14,260 nucleotides of DNA from Verrucomicrobiia bacterium (GTDB taxonomy: Bacteria > Verrucomicrobiota > Verrucomicrobiia > Verrucomicrobiales > Akkermansiaceae): assembly GCA_947460915.1 (NCBI GenBank), contig CANHKJ010000056.1:1-14260 (forward strand). The letters are read 5' to 3'. Shown piece after piece: positions 1 through 8,332 of the stretch. Each line of letters starts with the position of its first letter. Positions within the stretch are counted from its first letter, which is position 1. The notes under the pieces are model-generated. The model saw only the letters and a program-made list of their open reading frames with translations, did no database searches and was not told where the DNA came from. The translations under genes and the position numbers were made by a program.

Positions 1-1
1 A

Positions 2-112
2 TTCGATCAGATTTGGGATTTGTCTCGTTCTAAGCGCCAGTATGACGAATCGATCGAAACAGTAACATTTACTCAAGCAACGACTGTGCCAAATCCCCTC
101 ACCTACACGTAA
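2..112 (+). CDS. C-terminal tail of an unrecognised protein (partial)
   Basis: A reading frame is open from the left edge and closes with TAA at 110-112, giving a 36-residue tail that ends PNPLTYT. The tail is mixed polar and contains RSKRQYDESIET, which reads like ordinary protein. It has no motif I recognise. The other two plus frames stop within about 65 bases, and no convincing minus-strand frame covers this stretch, so a gene end converging on truB is the simplest reading. It could also be chance, because 36 open codons are not strong evidence. No function can be given. The 126 bases between this stop and the truB stop (113-238) hold no clear terminator hairpin and no gene that I can support. 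Confidence 0.35.
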   Translation, partial: FDQIWDLSRSKRQYDESIETVTFTQATTVPNPLTYT

Positions 113-238
113 ATCAATGATTTCCATTCATCATTCCCATTCGCAAACAGGCATCATACAGGATGCAACGCCCATCAAGATGGACGATCCAAACCATACA
201 GCGCTGAGGCTTTTCCCGATTTTCGCTGATACTCTGCT

Positions 239-970
239 TCAAACTCCCCGCATCAGAGAAATTTCCGCGAGACTGATCAAGCGAGAGCAAAGGTCGTCTC
301 GATCGAGTGTTTTGAGTTCGGGAATGGTCACTGCGCGGTCCAGTGTGAACTTGCCCGAACGAGTACGGCGCAATGCGCTAAGATGTGCTCCACAACCGAG
401 AGCTTCGCCAATGTCATTTGCATAGGTGCGAACGTAGAAGCCTTTGGTGCAGCGCACGGTAAAGTCGATTTCAGGTAGCTCGATGCGATGGATGTCGTAT
501 CCACTTACTGTCACAGCACGGCGCTTGCGTTCCACTTCTTGTCCTTTGCGGGCCATTTTGTAAAGTGGCACTCCATTGATTTTGATCGCAGAAACCATCG
601 GCGGCAATTGTTCGAAATCACCTAACAAACTATCGAATGCTGCACGAATCTGTGCTTCATCATAATCGCCGACGGGACGTTCTTCGAGCACTTCGCCCTC
701 TTTGTCCTGTGAACTGGTGGTTTTTCCCAAAGTCATCGTGCCCATGTATTCCTTGTCCTCGCTCATGAGCAGGTCTTGGATTTTCGTGGCACGACCGACC
801 ACGAGCATCAACAAGCCTGTCGCCATCGGATCGAGAGTGCCGCAATGACCGATTTTCTTCGTATTGAGTGCGCGACGAGCCACAGCCACAACATCATGGG
901 AGGTGAAATCCTGCGCCTTATCGATGAGGAGCACGCCGCTTGGGCCTTCGGGAAGTGGTGAGTGATTCAT
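239..970 (-). CDS. truB: tRNA pseudouridine-55 synthase TruB
   Basis: TruB converts uridine 55 in the T-loop of tRNAs to pseudouridine in the cytoplasm. The sequence shows the N-terminal LLIDKA..FTSHDVV motif (residues 14-28) and the catalytic motif GHCGTLDPMATG (41-52), with the nucleophile Asp47. KEYMGTMTLGKTTSSQDKEG and the RCTKGFYVRTYANDIG block (about residue 175 onward) follow. At 243 aa it is shorter than the E. coli enzyme (about 314 aa) and stops soon after the catalytic domain, so the C-terminal PUA-like RNA-binding domain appears to be missing. Short forms like this are known in other phyla. The ATG at 968-970 overlaps the nrnA stop (ATGA), so the two genes are translationally coupled in one operon. 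No Shine-Dalgarno sequence precedes it, which fits coupling. The family call is near certain. Confidence 0.96.
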   Translation of the reverse strand: MNHSPLPEGPSGVLLIDKAQDFTSHDVVAVARRALNTKKIGHCGTLDPMATGLLMLVVGRATKIQDLLMSEDKEYMGTMTLGKTTSSQDKEGEVLEERPVGDYDEAQIRAAFDSLLGDFEQLPPMVSAIKINGVPLYKMARKGQEVERKRRAVTVSGYDIHRIELPEIDFTVRCTKGFYVRTYANDIGEALGCGAHLSALRRTRSGKFTLDRAVTIPELKTLDRDDLCSRLISLAEISLMRGV

Positions 971-1956
971 GGCTTTGTGGTATCGAGAGCTTGTTGCAGT
1001 GCTTCTAACACTTTTTGTTTAGCATCAGCTAGTGGCCCAGCCATGCGAATGCCTGCGGCGAGAGCGTGACCGCCGCCGCCGAAGATCGATGCGACATCGC
1101 AAACGTTCAGGCTACGATCTTTGGAACGCATCGAGACGCGAATTTTTCCTCCGGGCAATTCTTCAAAAAACACGGCGACTTGCACGCCTTGGATCGCCCG
1201 AATCATATCGATCAATCCTTCGCTGTCTTCGGGCTGAAGAGCGAGCTGCTCACGTGTGGCATCGAGCATTTCCCAATGCGCAATTTTCCCGTCCGCTTTC
1301 AACTCTAACGTATTGAGCAGCGCGCGCATCAGCTCGATGCGTCGATACGGATGATTGTCGTAGGTTTTGGCATTGATCTCACCAACGAGCAAACCGCGAT
1401 CAACAAGATCAGCTGCCATGCGGTAGGTTTTAGCGGTGGTGGAGTCATACTGAAATGATCCGGTATCGGTGGAAACCGCAACGTAGATGGAATCGCGTGA
1501 GCCAGCAGTCAAAGGCAGGCCAAGATCCTGGATGATTTCGTAAACGATCTGCCCCGTAGCAGGGCTTGTGGCGTCGACATAATTCATGTCGCCGTAACGT
1601 GGATTGGAAATGTGGTGGTCGATGTTGATCCACAATGGAGCGAGTGATGCGGCGTGAAGATTGCTTTCGCCGAGACGAACTTTCGTGGCGGTATCGAGAG
1701 CGATTGCGACATCAATCGCAATCGGCTCCGCAGGTGGACGCTGGATTTTTTCCGATTGCGGCAAAAAGGAAAGATTGTCCGGCAAACCATCTTCATTCCA
1801 GTAGTGCACCGTTTTGCCCATCGCTTCCAGAGCAAGGCCGAGACCGAGTACAGAGCCAATTGCATCTCCATCGGGACGCACGTGACTCATCAACGCAAAG
1901 GTCTGGTATTGCTGAAAAATTTCGCCTAAGGCCTGGATGGTCACATTTTCACTCAT
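967..1956 (-). CDS. nrnA: DHH/DHHA1 phosphoesterase, NrnA-type oligoribonuclease / pAp phosphatase
   Basis: This is a DHH-superfamily phosphoesterase of the NrnA type, a Mn-dependent enzyme that degrades very short RNAs and, in studied members, removes the 3' phosphate from pAp. Counted from the chosen start (329 aa), the metal-binding motifs are H25-V-R-PDGDA (25-32), ALD (Asp88), the signature DHH (113-115) and STDTGSF (Asp164 region). The DHHA1 substrate motif GGGGHALAAG lies at 293-302. A longer frame reaches 2052, but its extra 32 residues do not resemble the family. The ATG at 1954-1956 leaves about 20 residues before the first motif, as is usual, so I chose it. No Shine-Dalgarno is visible. 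The gene overlaps truB by ATGA. In many bacteria the order is rbfA-nrnA-truB, but here xseA diverges upstream instead. The exact substrate (nanoRNA, pAp, or c-di-AMP products) cannot be told from sequence. Confidence 0.93.
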   Translation of the reverse strand: MSENVTIQALGEIFQQYQTFALMSHVRPDGDAIGSVLGLGLALEAMGKTVHYWNEDGLPDNLSFLPQSEKIQRPPAEPIAIDVAIALDTATKVRLGESNLHAASLAPLWINIDHHISNPRYGDMNYVDATSPATGQIVYEIIQDLGLPLTAGSRDSIYVAVSTDTGSFQYDSTTAKTYRMAADLVDRGLLVGEINAKTYDNHPYRRIELMRALLNTLELKADGKIAHWEMLDATREQLALQPEDSEGLIDMIRAIQGVQVAVFFEELPGGKIRVSMRSKDRSLNVCDVASIFGGGGHALAAGIRMAGPLADAKQKVLEALQQALDTTKP

Positions 1957-2077
1957 AGTTGCGTTGGGAAGCAATGCCTCAGGATAGGCATGTTGCGCAA
2001 GCACAAAGCGCGGGGATTTGAACGGGAACGCCGGATTTGCTCTTGCTTGCACGGAGCGAAATCATCATGCTGGATGG

Positions 2078-3415
2078 GTGCCTGCCGCCAAAACACTTTC
2101 TGTCACGCAATTGCTCCGACGCATCAAAAATGTGATCGAGATCGATGTCGGCGAGGTATGGGTCGAAGGCGAGGTCAGCAATTTGAAAAAGCAAGGCAGT
2201 GGGCATTGGTATTTCACGTTGAAGGACGACAACGCGCAGATCCAGTGTGCGATGTTTGGCGCGCGCAAACGCGAGGGCCATCAAGCCTTGCAGGACGGAG
2301 CCAAGGTCAAGGTTTTCGCTGAAGCAACGATTTACGAGCAACGTGGAAGTTTGCAAATCATCGTTTTGCGTGCAGAAGCCGCTGGCCTAGGTGATCTGCA
2401 AGCGCGCTTCGAGGCGCTCAAACGCAAATTGCAGGAAGAAGGCTTATTCGATCAATCACGCAAGCAAGCGTTGCCGCGCTTTCCGCGAACGATCGGCATT
2501 GTAACTTCAGAGACAGGCGCGGTGATCCAAGACATCATGAACGTGATCGGCAGACGCGCGCCGTGGGTGCGTCCGGTGCTGATTCCCGTTCGCGTGCAAG
2601 GCAGAGGATCGGAGCGCGAAATTGCCACAGCCATCCGTGTTTTTTCGGAGCCCGAACGATTTTCCGTGCCTCGCTGCGATCTCTTGATCGTCGGGCGCGG
2701 TGGTGGTTCGCTTGAAGATTTGTGGAGTTTCAATGAGGAAATCGTCGCCCGCGCCATCGCGGATTGCCCGATTCCGCTGATTTCGGCAGTCGGCCATGAA
2801 ATCGATTTTACCATCGCCGATTTCGTTGCGGACTTGCGCGCCCCTACACCAAGTGCCGCTGCGGAGATCGCCGTGCCGGATGGACAAGAACTCAGCTCAC
2901 GCCTGCAAGCTTTGCGCCGTAGATTGCAGCAAAACACTTACGCTAAGTTGAACCATTTTCAAGTGCTGCTCGACTCCATGCGCCGTGGTCCGCTCCAGCG
3001 CAATGGTGCGAGACTTCTGCGCGAACCAATCATGCGCTTGGATGCCTTACGTGACCGCTTGGCATTCGCATCACAACGCAATCTGCAAAAGCGTAATGAG
3101 CAAATCCAGCGGCTCAAAACACTTCATCGAGCGCTCCACCCCCTACTGATTCTTCAGCGCAAGCAAGACCTCTGCCAAAATTTGCGCCAGCGCTTGCAAC
3201 AAATCATGATGCAAAAACTCCAGAGTCATCAGCAACATCTGGCCCATCTTGATTCACTACTGCGGACTCTCGGTCCCGAGTCTTCGTTGCAACGTGGTTA
3301 CTCGATTACCTTTGATGAAAGCGGCAATGTCATACGCTCGCGAAAAGATGTGAGCCCTGGAAAAAAACTCATCACCCGCCTTAGCGATGGTGAGATCCAT
3401 AGCGTTGTCGAGTGA
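2078..3415 (+). CDS. xseA: Exodeoxyribonuclease VII large subunit
   Basis: XseA is the catalytic large subunit of exonuclease VII, which cuts single-stranded DNA from both ends into oligonucleotides during repair. The sequence shows the N-terminal OB-fold (VWVEGEVSNL, GHWYFTLKDDNAQIQCAMF), then the catalytic domain (GIVTSETGAVIQDI, GRGGGSLEDLWSFNEE, SAVGHEIDFTIADFVADLRAPTPSAAAE in pieces). A long Gln/Arg/Leu-rich helical region and the terminal LQRGYSITFDESGNV follow. No ATG exists upstream of the conserved LSVTQLLRRI. I chose GTG at 2078, which leaves six residues before that motif and gives 445 aa. TTG at 2018 (465 aa) is the alternative. It is divergent from nrnA, with 121 bases between the starts and no clear promoter. 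The small-subunit gene xseB, which often follows, is absent here. It converges on the DUF58 gene with only 21 bases between stops. Confidence 0.95.
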   Translation: MPAAKTLSVTQLLRRIKNVIEIDVGEVWVEGEVSNLKKQGSGHWYFTLKDDNAQIQCAMFGARKREGHQALQDGAKVKVFAEATIYEQRGSLQIIVLRAEAAGLGDLQARFEALKRKLQEEGLFDQSRKQALPRFPRTIGIVTSETGAVIQDIMNVIGRRAPWVRPVLIPVRVQGRGSEREIATAIRVFSEPERFSVPRCDLLIVGRGGGSLEDLWSFNEEIVARAIADCPIPLISAVGHEIDFTIADFVADLRAPTPSAAAEIAVPDGQELSSRLQALRRRLQQNTYAKLNHFQVLLDSMRRGPLQRNGARLLREPIMRLDALRDRLAFASQRNLQKRNEQIQRLKTLHRALHPLLILQRKQDLCQNLRQRLQQIMMQKLQSHQQHLAHLDSLLRTLGPESSLQRGYSITFDESGNVIRSRKDVSPGKKLITRLSDGEIHSVVE

Positions 3416-3436
3416 GTACATGAAAAAATCCACGCA

Positions 3437-4744
3437 CTAGAGTTTTCCAGCCGCCTTGATATCGAGATAGCGATTCGCCAAGCCAATCGCCAATTGATCC
3501 GCAGTAACATCCATCGTCATGATGCCGTGAGCTTCCAAGGTGGCAAGCACTTCACGCCGTTCATCCATGTATTGTCGCGCTGCTACATGCTTCAACGCCA
3601 TCGCAAAATCTTCTACAGGTTTCTCTAAGGCATCGCGCACGACACCCTCGTGCAGGCTGGCTAACAAAACCAAATGCCGTGATTGCAAGGTGCGCAAGGC
3701 CGGTATGATTTCGTGACTATCTTCGCCGCGAAGATTGGTCATGACAATCACCAGAGCACGACGTCGATTGCGCATCATAACTTTTTCAACAGCTTCCGAA
3801 AAATCGCTCGGCGAGGTTGTTGTTTCAGCATCATACAAATGATTCAAGATCGTAGCCACCGCATGATTCCCCCTCACGGGAGCCAACCATTGATCAGTTC
3901 CTCCAAATGATTGCACCGCAACATGATCGCCCTGCCGCAAGGCCACGTATGCCACCAACAGCAACGCATTCAAGCAATGATCAAAGTGAGGTAAATCACC
4001 ATCGATCGAACGCATTCTACGACCACTGTCTAACAAAAAAACAATTTGTTGATTGCGCTGTTCTTGATAATCGCGGCTGATCAATTGCAGACGTCGCGAT
4101 GTCGATTTCCAATCGATCTGCGAGAGACTGTCGCCTTGCCGATAATCGCGCAATTGATGGAAGTCTTTGCTACTGCCCGCACGCGATTTTCGCACAATGC
4201 CCATCTGCTCTTGCCGACTCTTTGTTGCCAACAAGGACAATCGCAACACGGGAGCATAATTCGGATAGACTTTACCCTCTGTCCGCATCGGAATCACAAC
4301 ACTCCGTTTCCACAAACGTGACAACCCACTGACTCGCAGGAAAAGATTGCCAAATTCACAAATCCCCCGCTCTTTGATCACCACATCATAGCGCACGATG
4401 GCATGATTACCTCGCGGGATCAATCCCTCCCACGGTAATGATAATGCTTCAGCTCCTTGCGGAATCCCATCGAAAATTTCCCAGTAAAGATCAAAGCGCG
4501 ATCGATTCACGATCTTCAATTTGACCTCTCCCTTTTCGCCAAGAGCAAAACGCCCAGGTAATGTTCGATCGACAATCGGCTCACGCAATCCTAACAAAAA
4601 AATGATTTCCATCAATGCCAAGCACAAGATTACGACACCTAAAATCAACCATGGCGTCAAAGCAACAGGAAAAAATGCGGCTAAGACTGAGGCCAGAGCC
4701 CAAGCCAAAATACACCACATCAGTCGATTTGTCGGCACTATCAT
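3437..4744 (-). CDS. DUF58-family membrane protein (VWA-like partner of MoxR)
   Basis: This 435-aa protein has two N-terminal membrane helices (about residues 10-30 and 32-52) and then a beta-rich region. The DUF58 signature follows at 187-214 (KSRAGSSKDFHQLRDYRQGD, then QIDWKSTSRR). A von Willebrand A-like fold runs from about 233. The strand QIVFLLDSGRRM carries the metal-site position Asp239. DUF58 proteins are encoded beside MoxR ATPases and are thought to act as their adaptor or effector at the membrane, but no substrate is established. In many VWA domains the MIDAS motif is DxSxS. Here it reads DSGRR, so full metal binding is doubtful. The ATG at 4742-4744 overlaps the moxR stop (ATGA), and no Shine-Dalgarno is seen, so coupling is likely. 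It is the last gene of the five-gene operon. Confidence 0.9.
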   Translation of the reverse strand: MIVPTNRLMWCILAWALASVLAAFFPVALTPWLILGVVILCLALMEIIFLLGLREPIVDRTLPGRFALGEKGEVKLKIVNRSRFDLYWEIFDGIPQGAEALSLPWEGLIPRGNHAIVRYDVVIKERGICEFGNLFLRVSGLSRLWKRSVVIPMRTEGKVYPNYAPVLRLSLLATKSRQEQMGIVRKSRAGSSKDFHQLRDYRQGDSLSQIDWKSTSRRLQLISRDYQEQRNQQIVFLLDSGRRMRSIDGDLPHFDHCLNALLLVAYVALRQGDHVAVQSFGGTDQWLAPVRGNHAVATILNHLYDAETTTSPSDFSEAVEKVMMRNRRRALVIVMTNLRGEDSHEIIPALRTLQSRHLVLLASLHEGVVRDALEKPVEDFAMALKHVAARQYMDERREVLATLEAHGIMTMDVTADQLAIGLANRYLDIKAAGKL

Positions 4745-5763
4745 GCTTGCATCCGCGGGGCGGGAACCGATTCAATGATACCACGCAAAAATTCATCGAT
4801 TTCTTGACCTGTGATCGCCACCTCAGGGGTTAACTGCACACGATGGCGCAGCACGGGCAGCGAAACTGCTTTGATATCGTCAGGAATAACATAGTTGCGA
4901 CCATGCATCATCGCCAATGCCTTTCCGACACGCAACAAGCTAATCGCGCCACGCGTTCCCGCGCCTAACGAGACTGCGCGAGATTCGCGCGTAGCTCGCA
5001 CCAGCGCCACACAGTAATTCACAACTTCCGGCACTGCTTGCACTTGCGCCGTTTGCTCTTGCGCGCGCACGATATCATCCACCGAGCATACCACACGCAA
5101 TGAAGCAAGTGAAGCCGATTGCTGCATACCCGCTGCCATCGCGACGATCTGCGCTTCTTCCTGCACACCAGGATAGTCAATAAGGATTTTCATTAGAAAG
5201 CGGTCCAACTGGGCTTCGGGCAGCGGATAGGTCCCCTCATGTTCTACTGGATTTTGGGTCGCCAATGTCATGAATGGAGCGCCCAAAGCAATGCTTTCAC
5301 CATCAATCGTTACCTGACGCTCCTGCATCACCTCCAACAAAGATGCCTGTGTTTTTGCGGGAGCACGATTAATTTCATCAGCAAGCAAAAGATTGGTAAA
5401 CACCGGACCTTTGCGCAACTCAAAGGATTGACTTTTCATGTCGTAGAGACGAAAACCCGTAACATCTGACGGCATCAAATCAGGTGTAAACTGAATACGA
5501 CCAAAGGCACCGCCAAAGGTCTTCGCTAAGGCTAAAACCAGATGCGTTTTCCCCAATCCTGGCTTGCCCTCCAATAAAACGTGCCCCCCTGCTAAAAGCG
5601 CCGCTAGCACCTGCCCAGCCACCTCATCTTGCCCCAAAAAAACCTTGCATAATTCACCACGCATCGCTTGGAAAATCTGTGTGGCATGCGCGGCCTGAGG
5701 CGGAGCCACTGCGGCAACCAAATCATCGGAATTCATTGTTTCGTCACTCATATCTTGTTCCAT
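4741..5763 (-). CDS. MoxR-family AAA+ ATPase
   Basis: MoxR ATPases are AAA+ chaperones thought to help assemble or activate protein complexes, often with VWA-domain partners. Visible motifs are Walker A GKPGLGKT (66-73), Walker B LLLADEIN (125-132), the DEINRAPAKTQASLLEVM block, sensor 1 ATQNP (168-172), and LDRF (186-189) in the arginine-finger region. The C-terminal lid carries GAGTRG..SLLRVGKALAMMHGR followed by YVIPDDI. Length (340 aa) is normal. The start at 5761-5763 overlaps the upstream lipoprotein stop by one base (TAATG). MSDETMNSDD, four residues in, is an alternative start. It sits between the DUF4350 and DUF58 genes, and the DUF58 protein is its likely working partner. ATPase activity looks intact from the motifs, but the client protein is unknown. 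Confidence 0.94.
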   Translation of the reverse strand: MEQDMSDETMNSDDLVAAVAPPQAAHATQIFQAMRGELCKVFLGQDEVAGQVLAALLAGGHVLLEGKPGLGKTHLVLALAKTFGGAFGRIQFTPDLMPSDVTGFRLYDMKSQSFELRKGPVFTNLLLADEINRAPAKTQASLLEVMQERQVTIDGESIALGAPFMTLATQNPVEHEGTYPLPEAQLDRFLMKILIDYPGVQEEAQIVAMAAGMQQSASLASLRVVCSVDDIVRAQEQTAQVQAVPEVVNYCVALVRATRESRAVSLGAGTRGAISLLRVGKALAMMHGRNYVIPDDIKAVSLPVLRHRVQLTPEVAITGQEIDEFLRGIIESVPAPRMQA

Positions 5764-6857
5764 TATCTAAATGCCTTTCGTATCAATTGTAAATCTGCAA
5801 CTGTGTTAGTAAATGTCAGCGAATCCTTGATTTTCCATTCAGTCATGGCCCGCTGCACTTGCTCAAGCGATAGATTCGTCTGCATCGCCATCACCTCGAA
5901 CAATCCCTCATCAATCCGACCCGTTTTCATCTGCCAATGATGACACAACTCCTGCGCCTCCATGCGCAATGGCTCCAACAAGCTACGCCCCCGATCCAAA
6001 CGCCAGTGAAAATTCCCAATCATTTCCAAATGATGATCATAAGCACGCATTTGAGTATCCTCTGCATCATGATCCAGCGGACCAAACCGAGGCATGTGAC
6101 GGAGCAGCCAAAAAAGCATCAAAACTACCACACCCTCGATTACCATCCACCCCCGTTCCCACAGCATGCCGAAAAAAGATATCCCGACACCACGCATAAA
6201 AATCATCCTGCCTTCGCGACTCATATCCAACAAACTCGCAACCACCTCGATGTGCTGTTCCTGATCGATCGTGCGATTGCGCATCAAGTTTCCATCCACC
6301 AAAAATGTCACGGCCCCATCACCCCAGTCCGCGGTCGCTAACGGTAGCTCCGAATCCCCATCATACGCTAACTGGTATGATGAGCTAAGATTCACTCGAT
6401 ATTCCTCTTCACCAAGCTTCAGCTTCTGAAATTGATTCGCTTGAGCCGATTCATCCAGCGTCATCCCCACATCCCTGCATAGCCCCTGCACCACATCAGG
6501 CACATCCACGTCGATCATGGAGTCGCTCCACTCATTCGCTCGCATTTCAGCATGATCAATGATGAAGACTGCATGCCCGCCACTAGCCACCCAGCTTTTC
6601 AATTGCTTTACATACTCCTTCGATGTCAACATCGTCGCCGGTAAAATCACCAGCGCAGCATCCTCATCCATCTCCTGCCAACGCTCGCGCATTTCGAGGG
6701 GCTGCCCTGTTTCCATTTCCACAAAACGCTCAAATGCCAGAAAAGGGTTCACTCGCGCTTTCCCTTTGTAGCCCGTCTCGCGCTCCTTCTCCACATAATT
6801 TTGGCAACCGGAAAACAGTAGCATGAACACCCATAGCAATACCAATCGCTTACTCAT
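5763..6857 (-). CDS. DUF4350-type lipoprotein
   Basis: I read this as a 364-aa lipoprotein with a DUF4350-like domain. The signal peptide is MSKRLVLLWVFMLLFSGC with the lipobox at 14-18, and Cys18 is the predicted lipid anchor. The region after it (RVNPFLAFERFVE, LKSWVASGGHAVFIIDHAE, LVDGNLMRNRTI) matches the DUF4350 pattern, which resembles gene-regulated transport or glutamine-amidotransferase-like folds but has no assigned reaction. A membrane helix follows at about 236-252 (GWMVIEGVVVLMLFWLL), then a cytoplasmic tail of about 110 residues. A longer frame begins at 6893. I prefer ATG 6855-6857 because it starts the signal peptide, overlaps the upstream stop (ATGA), and has AAGGAG six bases upstream. 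Its place before moxR suggests it feeds or anchors the MoxR/DUF58 pair. Confidence 0.85.
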   Translation of the reverse strand: MSKRLVLLWVFMLLFSGCQNYVEKERETGYKGKARVNPFLAFERFVEMETGQPLEMRERWQEMDEDAALVILPATMLTSKEYVKQLKSWVASGGHAVFIIDHAEMRANEWSDSMIDVDVPDVVQGLCRDVGMTLDESAQANQFQKLKLGEEEYRVNLSSSYQLAYDGDSELPLATADWGDGAVTFLVDGNLMRNRTIDQEQHIEVVASLLDMSREGRMIFMRGVGISFFGMLWERGWMVIEGVVVLMLFWLLRHMPRFGPLDHDAEDTQMRAYDHHLEMIGNFHWRLDRGRSLLEPLRMEAQELCHHWQMKTGRIDEGLFEVMAMQTNLSLEQVQRAMTEWKIKDSLTFTNTVADLQLIRKAFR

Positions 6858-8332
6858 GCTCCTCTCCTTTCCGCATATGGCCATTTTCGACACAATTCAT
6901 CCCACTCCACATCCAGCGGAACGTTCATGTTGTAGGCCGCTTTCATCCACAAATCGGTTAGATCCTGAAAATACCCTACGTCGCCTCTTGCCGATTTTTC
7001 CACACGTTTCATACAGTCTCCCTCCGTATCGGATTCGACAATGTCCACACTCGCCCGATCGATCCACCAAGCTAGCGCACCTCGATACAGCAAACTCATC
7101 GCCTGTAAATTTTCACCAGCACTCCACAGACCTCGCGCCACACTCATCAGATCATCTGGCAGCGATGCTGCGGTCACTTCCATCCCCATTACCACTCTGG
7201 CTTTTTCCCTCACTACATTCACCGAACTACTGCCTCGCAGCGTGCGCGCGCGCATGATCAACCAAACAATTGCCCCTAACAAAATGAAAAGTAAAATTCC
7301 CAGCAACGCATAACCCAGAGCTGTAAAAACTTCAGCCAAGCCGCCTATCGGCGCAGAACTAGCCAAGGAGCTAGCCTTCGGCACTTTGTATTTCTCTTTG
7401 TAGACCTTGAAGTCCTCGTGCTTCTTAATTTCCTCGATCTTCTCCTTCGATTCCTTGTATTTCTCGTGATAAGCCTCAAAATCCTTACTGCTTTTGTCTA
7501 CAATCGAGCCATCGACTGATTCATGAAGCGCCTGCACAGGAGGTGTCAACACTATCAAAAGTCCTAACAAAAAAACACCTACCACACCACGGATGCGATT
7601 CGCCATACGCTTGAATGCCAATTCCACATCCCACCCCTCTACCCAGGTTCGACTATTGACATAGAGACCAAATCCTGCCGCAGTGATGAAAACATCCACC
7701 CATGATGCCGCCAACACCAAGGCCGCCACGACCAACCAATGATACTCAGCCTGCACAAAAAAACCCTGCATCTCTAACACTTCCGTCCACTGTTCCTCCA
7801 TCCCACGTGGCAAAAACAAAATGCCAAAAACCAACAAACATGCGCCCAGCCACAACACGGCACAGGCCGAGGCGACGGTCAGAAACATGCACATTCCCTC
7901 ACCTCGCCGCGTCACCATCGTCATGCGTGTCCGGTATTTCGAGCCTCGAAGCCCCTCCAAATCTTCCACCACCATCGCCATCAATTTCCAAGGAGAGAAT
8001 CTGGCTAAGAGCATCCGATATCCAAATCTCCTTGTCCATGCCCGCATCGACTCTCGCCACAGTGCCGACCACCGAGGATTCTCACCAAACAATTTTCGAC
8101 TTAACTGAAACACCACCATCCGGCAACCGGTCAGCTTCCACCAAAAAAAGATTACCGCCCACCAACCTGGTTGCTCGCGCAGTGGATAGATCAACAATAA
8201 CACCGGCCACACCGCCATCCACCATGCCGCCCAACTACGCCAAAAATCGCGACGCGCCATCGCTAAGCCCGCGTCCACCGCCTCCCAATCTGAGCGCGGC
8301 CGGATCTCCATGGTAACATCTTCCAATTTCAT
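6854..8332 (-). CDS. Multi-pass membrane protein with C-terminal DUF4129-like domain
   Basis: This 492-aa protein has about six predicted membrane segments (roughly 31-51, 55-69, 147-173, 197-222, 248-266, 333-360). A highly charged Lys/Glu loop lies at 280-320, between the last two. After the last helix comes a soluble domain with WSAGENLQAMSLLYRGALAW and SDTEGDC (403-440), which matches the core of DUF4129, the domain usually encoded beside SpoIIM, DUF4350, MoxR and DUF58 genes. No enzymatic motif is visible, so the function is unknown. A scaffold in the membrane machine is an inference from context. The start at 8330-8332 is well supported: AGGAGGT lies seven bases upstream, and the ATG overlaps the preceding stop (ATGA). 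The N-terminal half, rich in Trp and Arg, matches no family I know. Confidence 0.82.
   Translation of the reverse strand: MKLEDVTMEIRPRSDWEAVDAGLAMARRDFWRSWAAWWMAVWPVLLLIYPLREQPGWWAVIFFWWKLTGCRMVVFQLSRKLFGENPRWSALWRESMRAWTRRFGYRMLLARFSPWKLMAMVVEDLEGLRGSKYRTRMTMVTRRGEGMCMFLTVASACAVLWLGACLLVFGILFLPRGMEEQWTEVLEMQGFFVQAEYHWLVVAALVLAASWVDVFITAAGFGLYVNSRTWVEGWDVELAFKRMANRIRGVVGVFLLGLLIVLTPPVQALHESVDGSIVDKSSKDFEAYHEKYKESKEKIEEIKKHEDFKVYKEKYKVPKASSLASSAPIGGLAEVFTALGYALLGILLFILLGAIVWLIMRARTLRGSSSVNVVREKARVVMGMEVTAASLPDDLMSVARGLWSAGENLQAMSLLYRGALAWWIDRASVDIVESDTEGDCMKRVEKSARGDVGYFQDLTDLWMKAAYNMNVPLDVEWDELCRKWPYAERRGA
6864..6869 (-). promoter_or_regulatory. Ribosome binding site AAGGAG deciding the lipoprotein start
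   Basis: Read on the minus strand, AAGGAG ends six bases before the ATG at 6855-6857. This choice places the lipoprotein signal peptide at the N-terminus, unlike the longer frame beginning at 6893. Confidence 0.8.
7376..7489 (-). repeat. Imperfect duplication inside the charged loop of the DUF4129-like protein
   Basis: Two related segments with a 23-residue offset are encoded here: DFEAYHEKYK (residues 284-293) and DFKVYKEKYK (307-316). They are separated by a Lys/Glu-rich linker. Seven of ten positions are identical. The stretch is predicted to be strongly helical or coiled coil and lies between the last two membrane helices, so it probably projects to the periplasmic side. Conserved codons such as GAGAAATACAA in both copies hint at a duplication. 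Confidence 0.7.

Noticed and set aside
113..238. A ribF-like or other short minus-strand gene after truB
   Set aside because: Minus-strand frames here are under 30 codons and lack any nucleotidyltransferase motif.
622..7571. TTA codons used only before codons starting with G
   Set aside because: Many TTA codons do precede G, but clear exceptions exist in the DUF58 gene (TTA TCA, TTA CCG) and in xseA, so it is a preference at most.
7702..8316. A 204-codon plus-strand open frame, Pro/Thr/Ser-rich
   Set aside because: It lies antisense to the well-supported DUF4129-like gene, and its composition is what the C-rich complementary strand gives by chance. No family motif is present.
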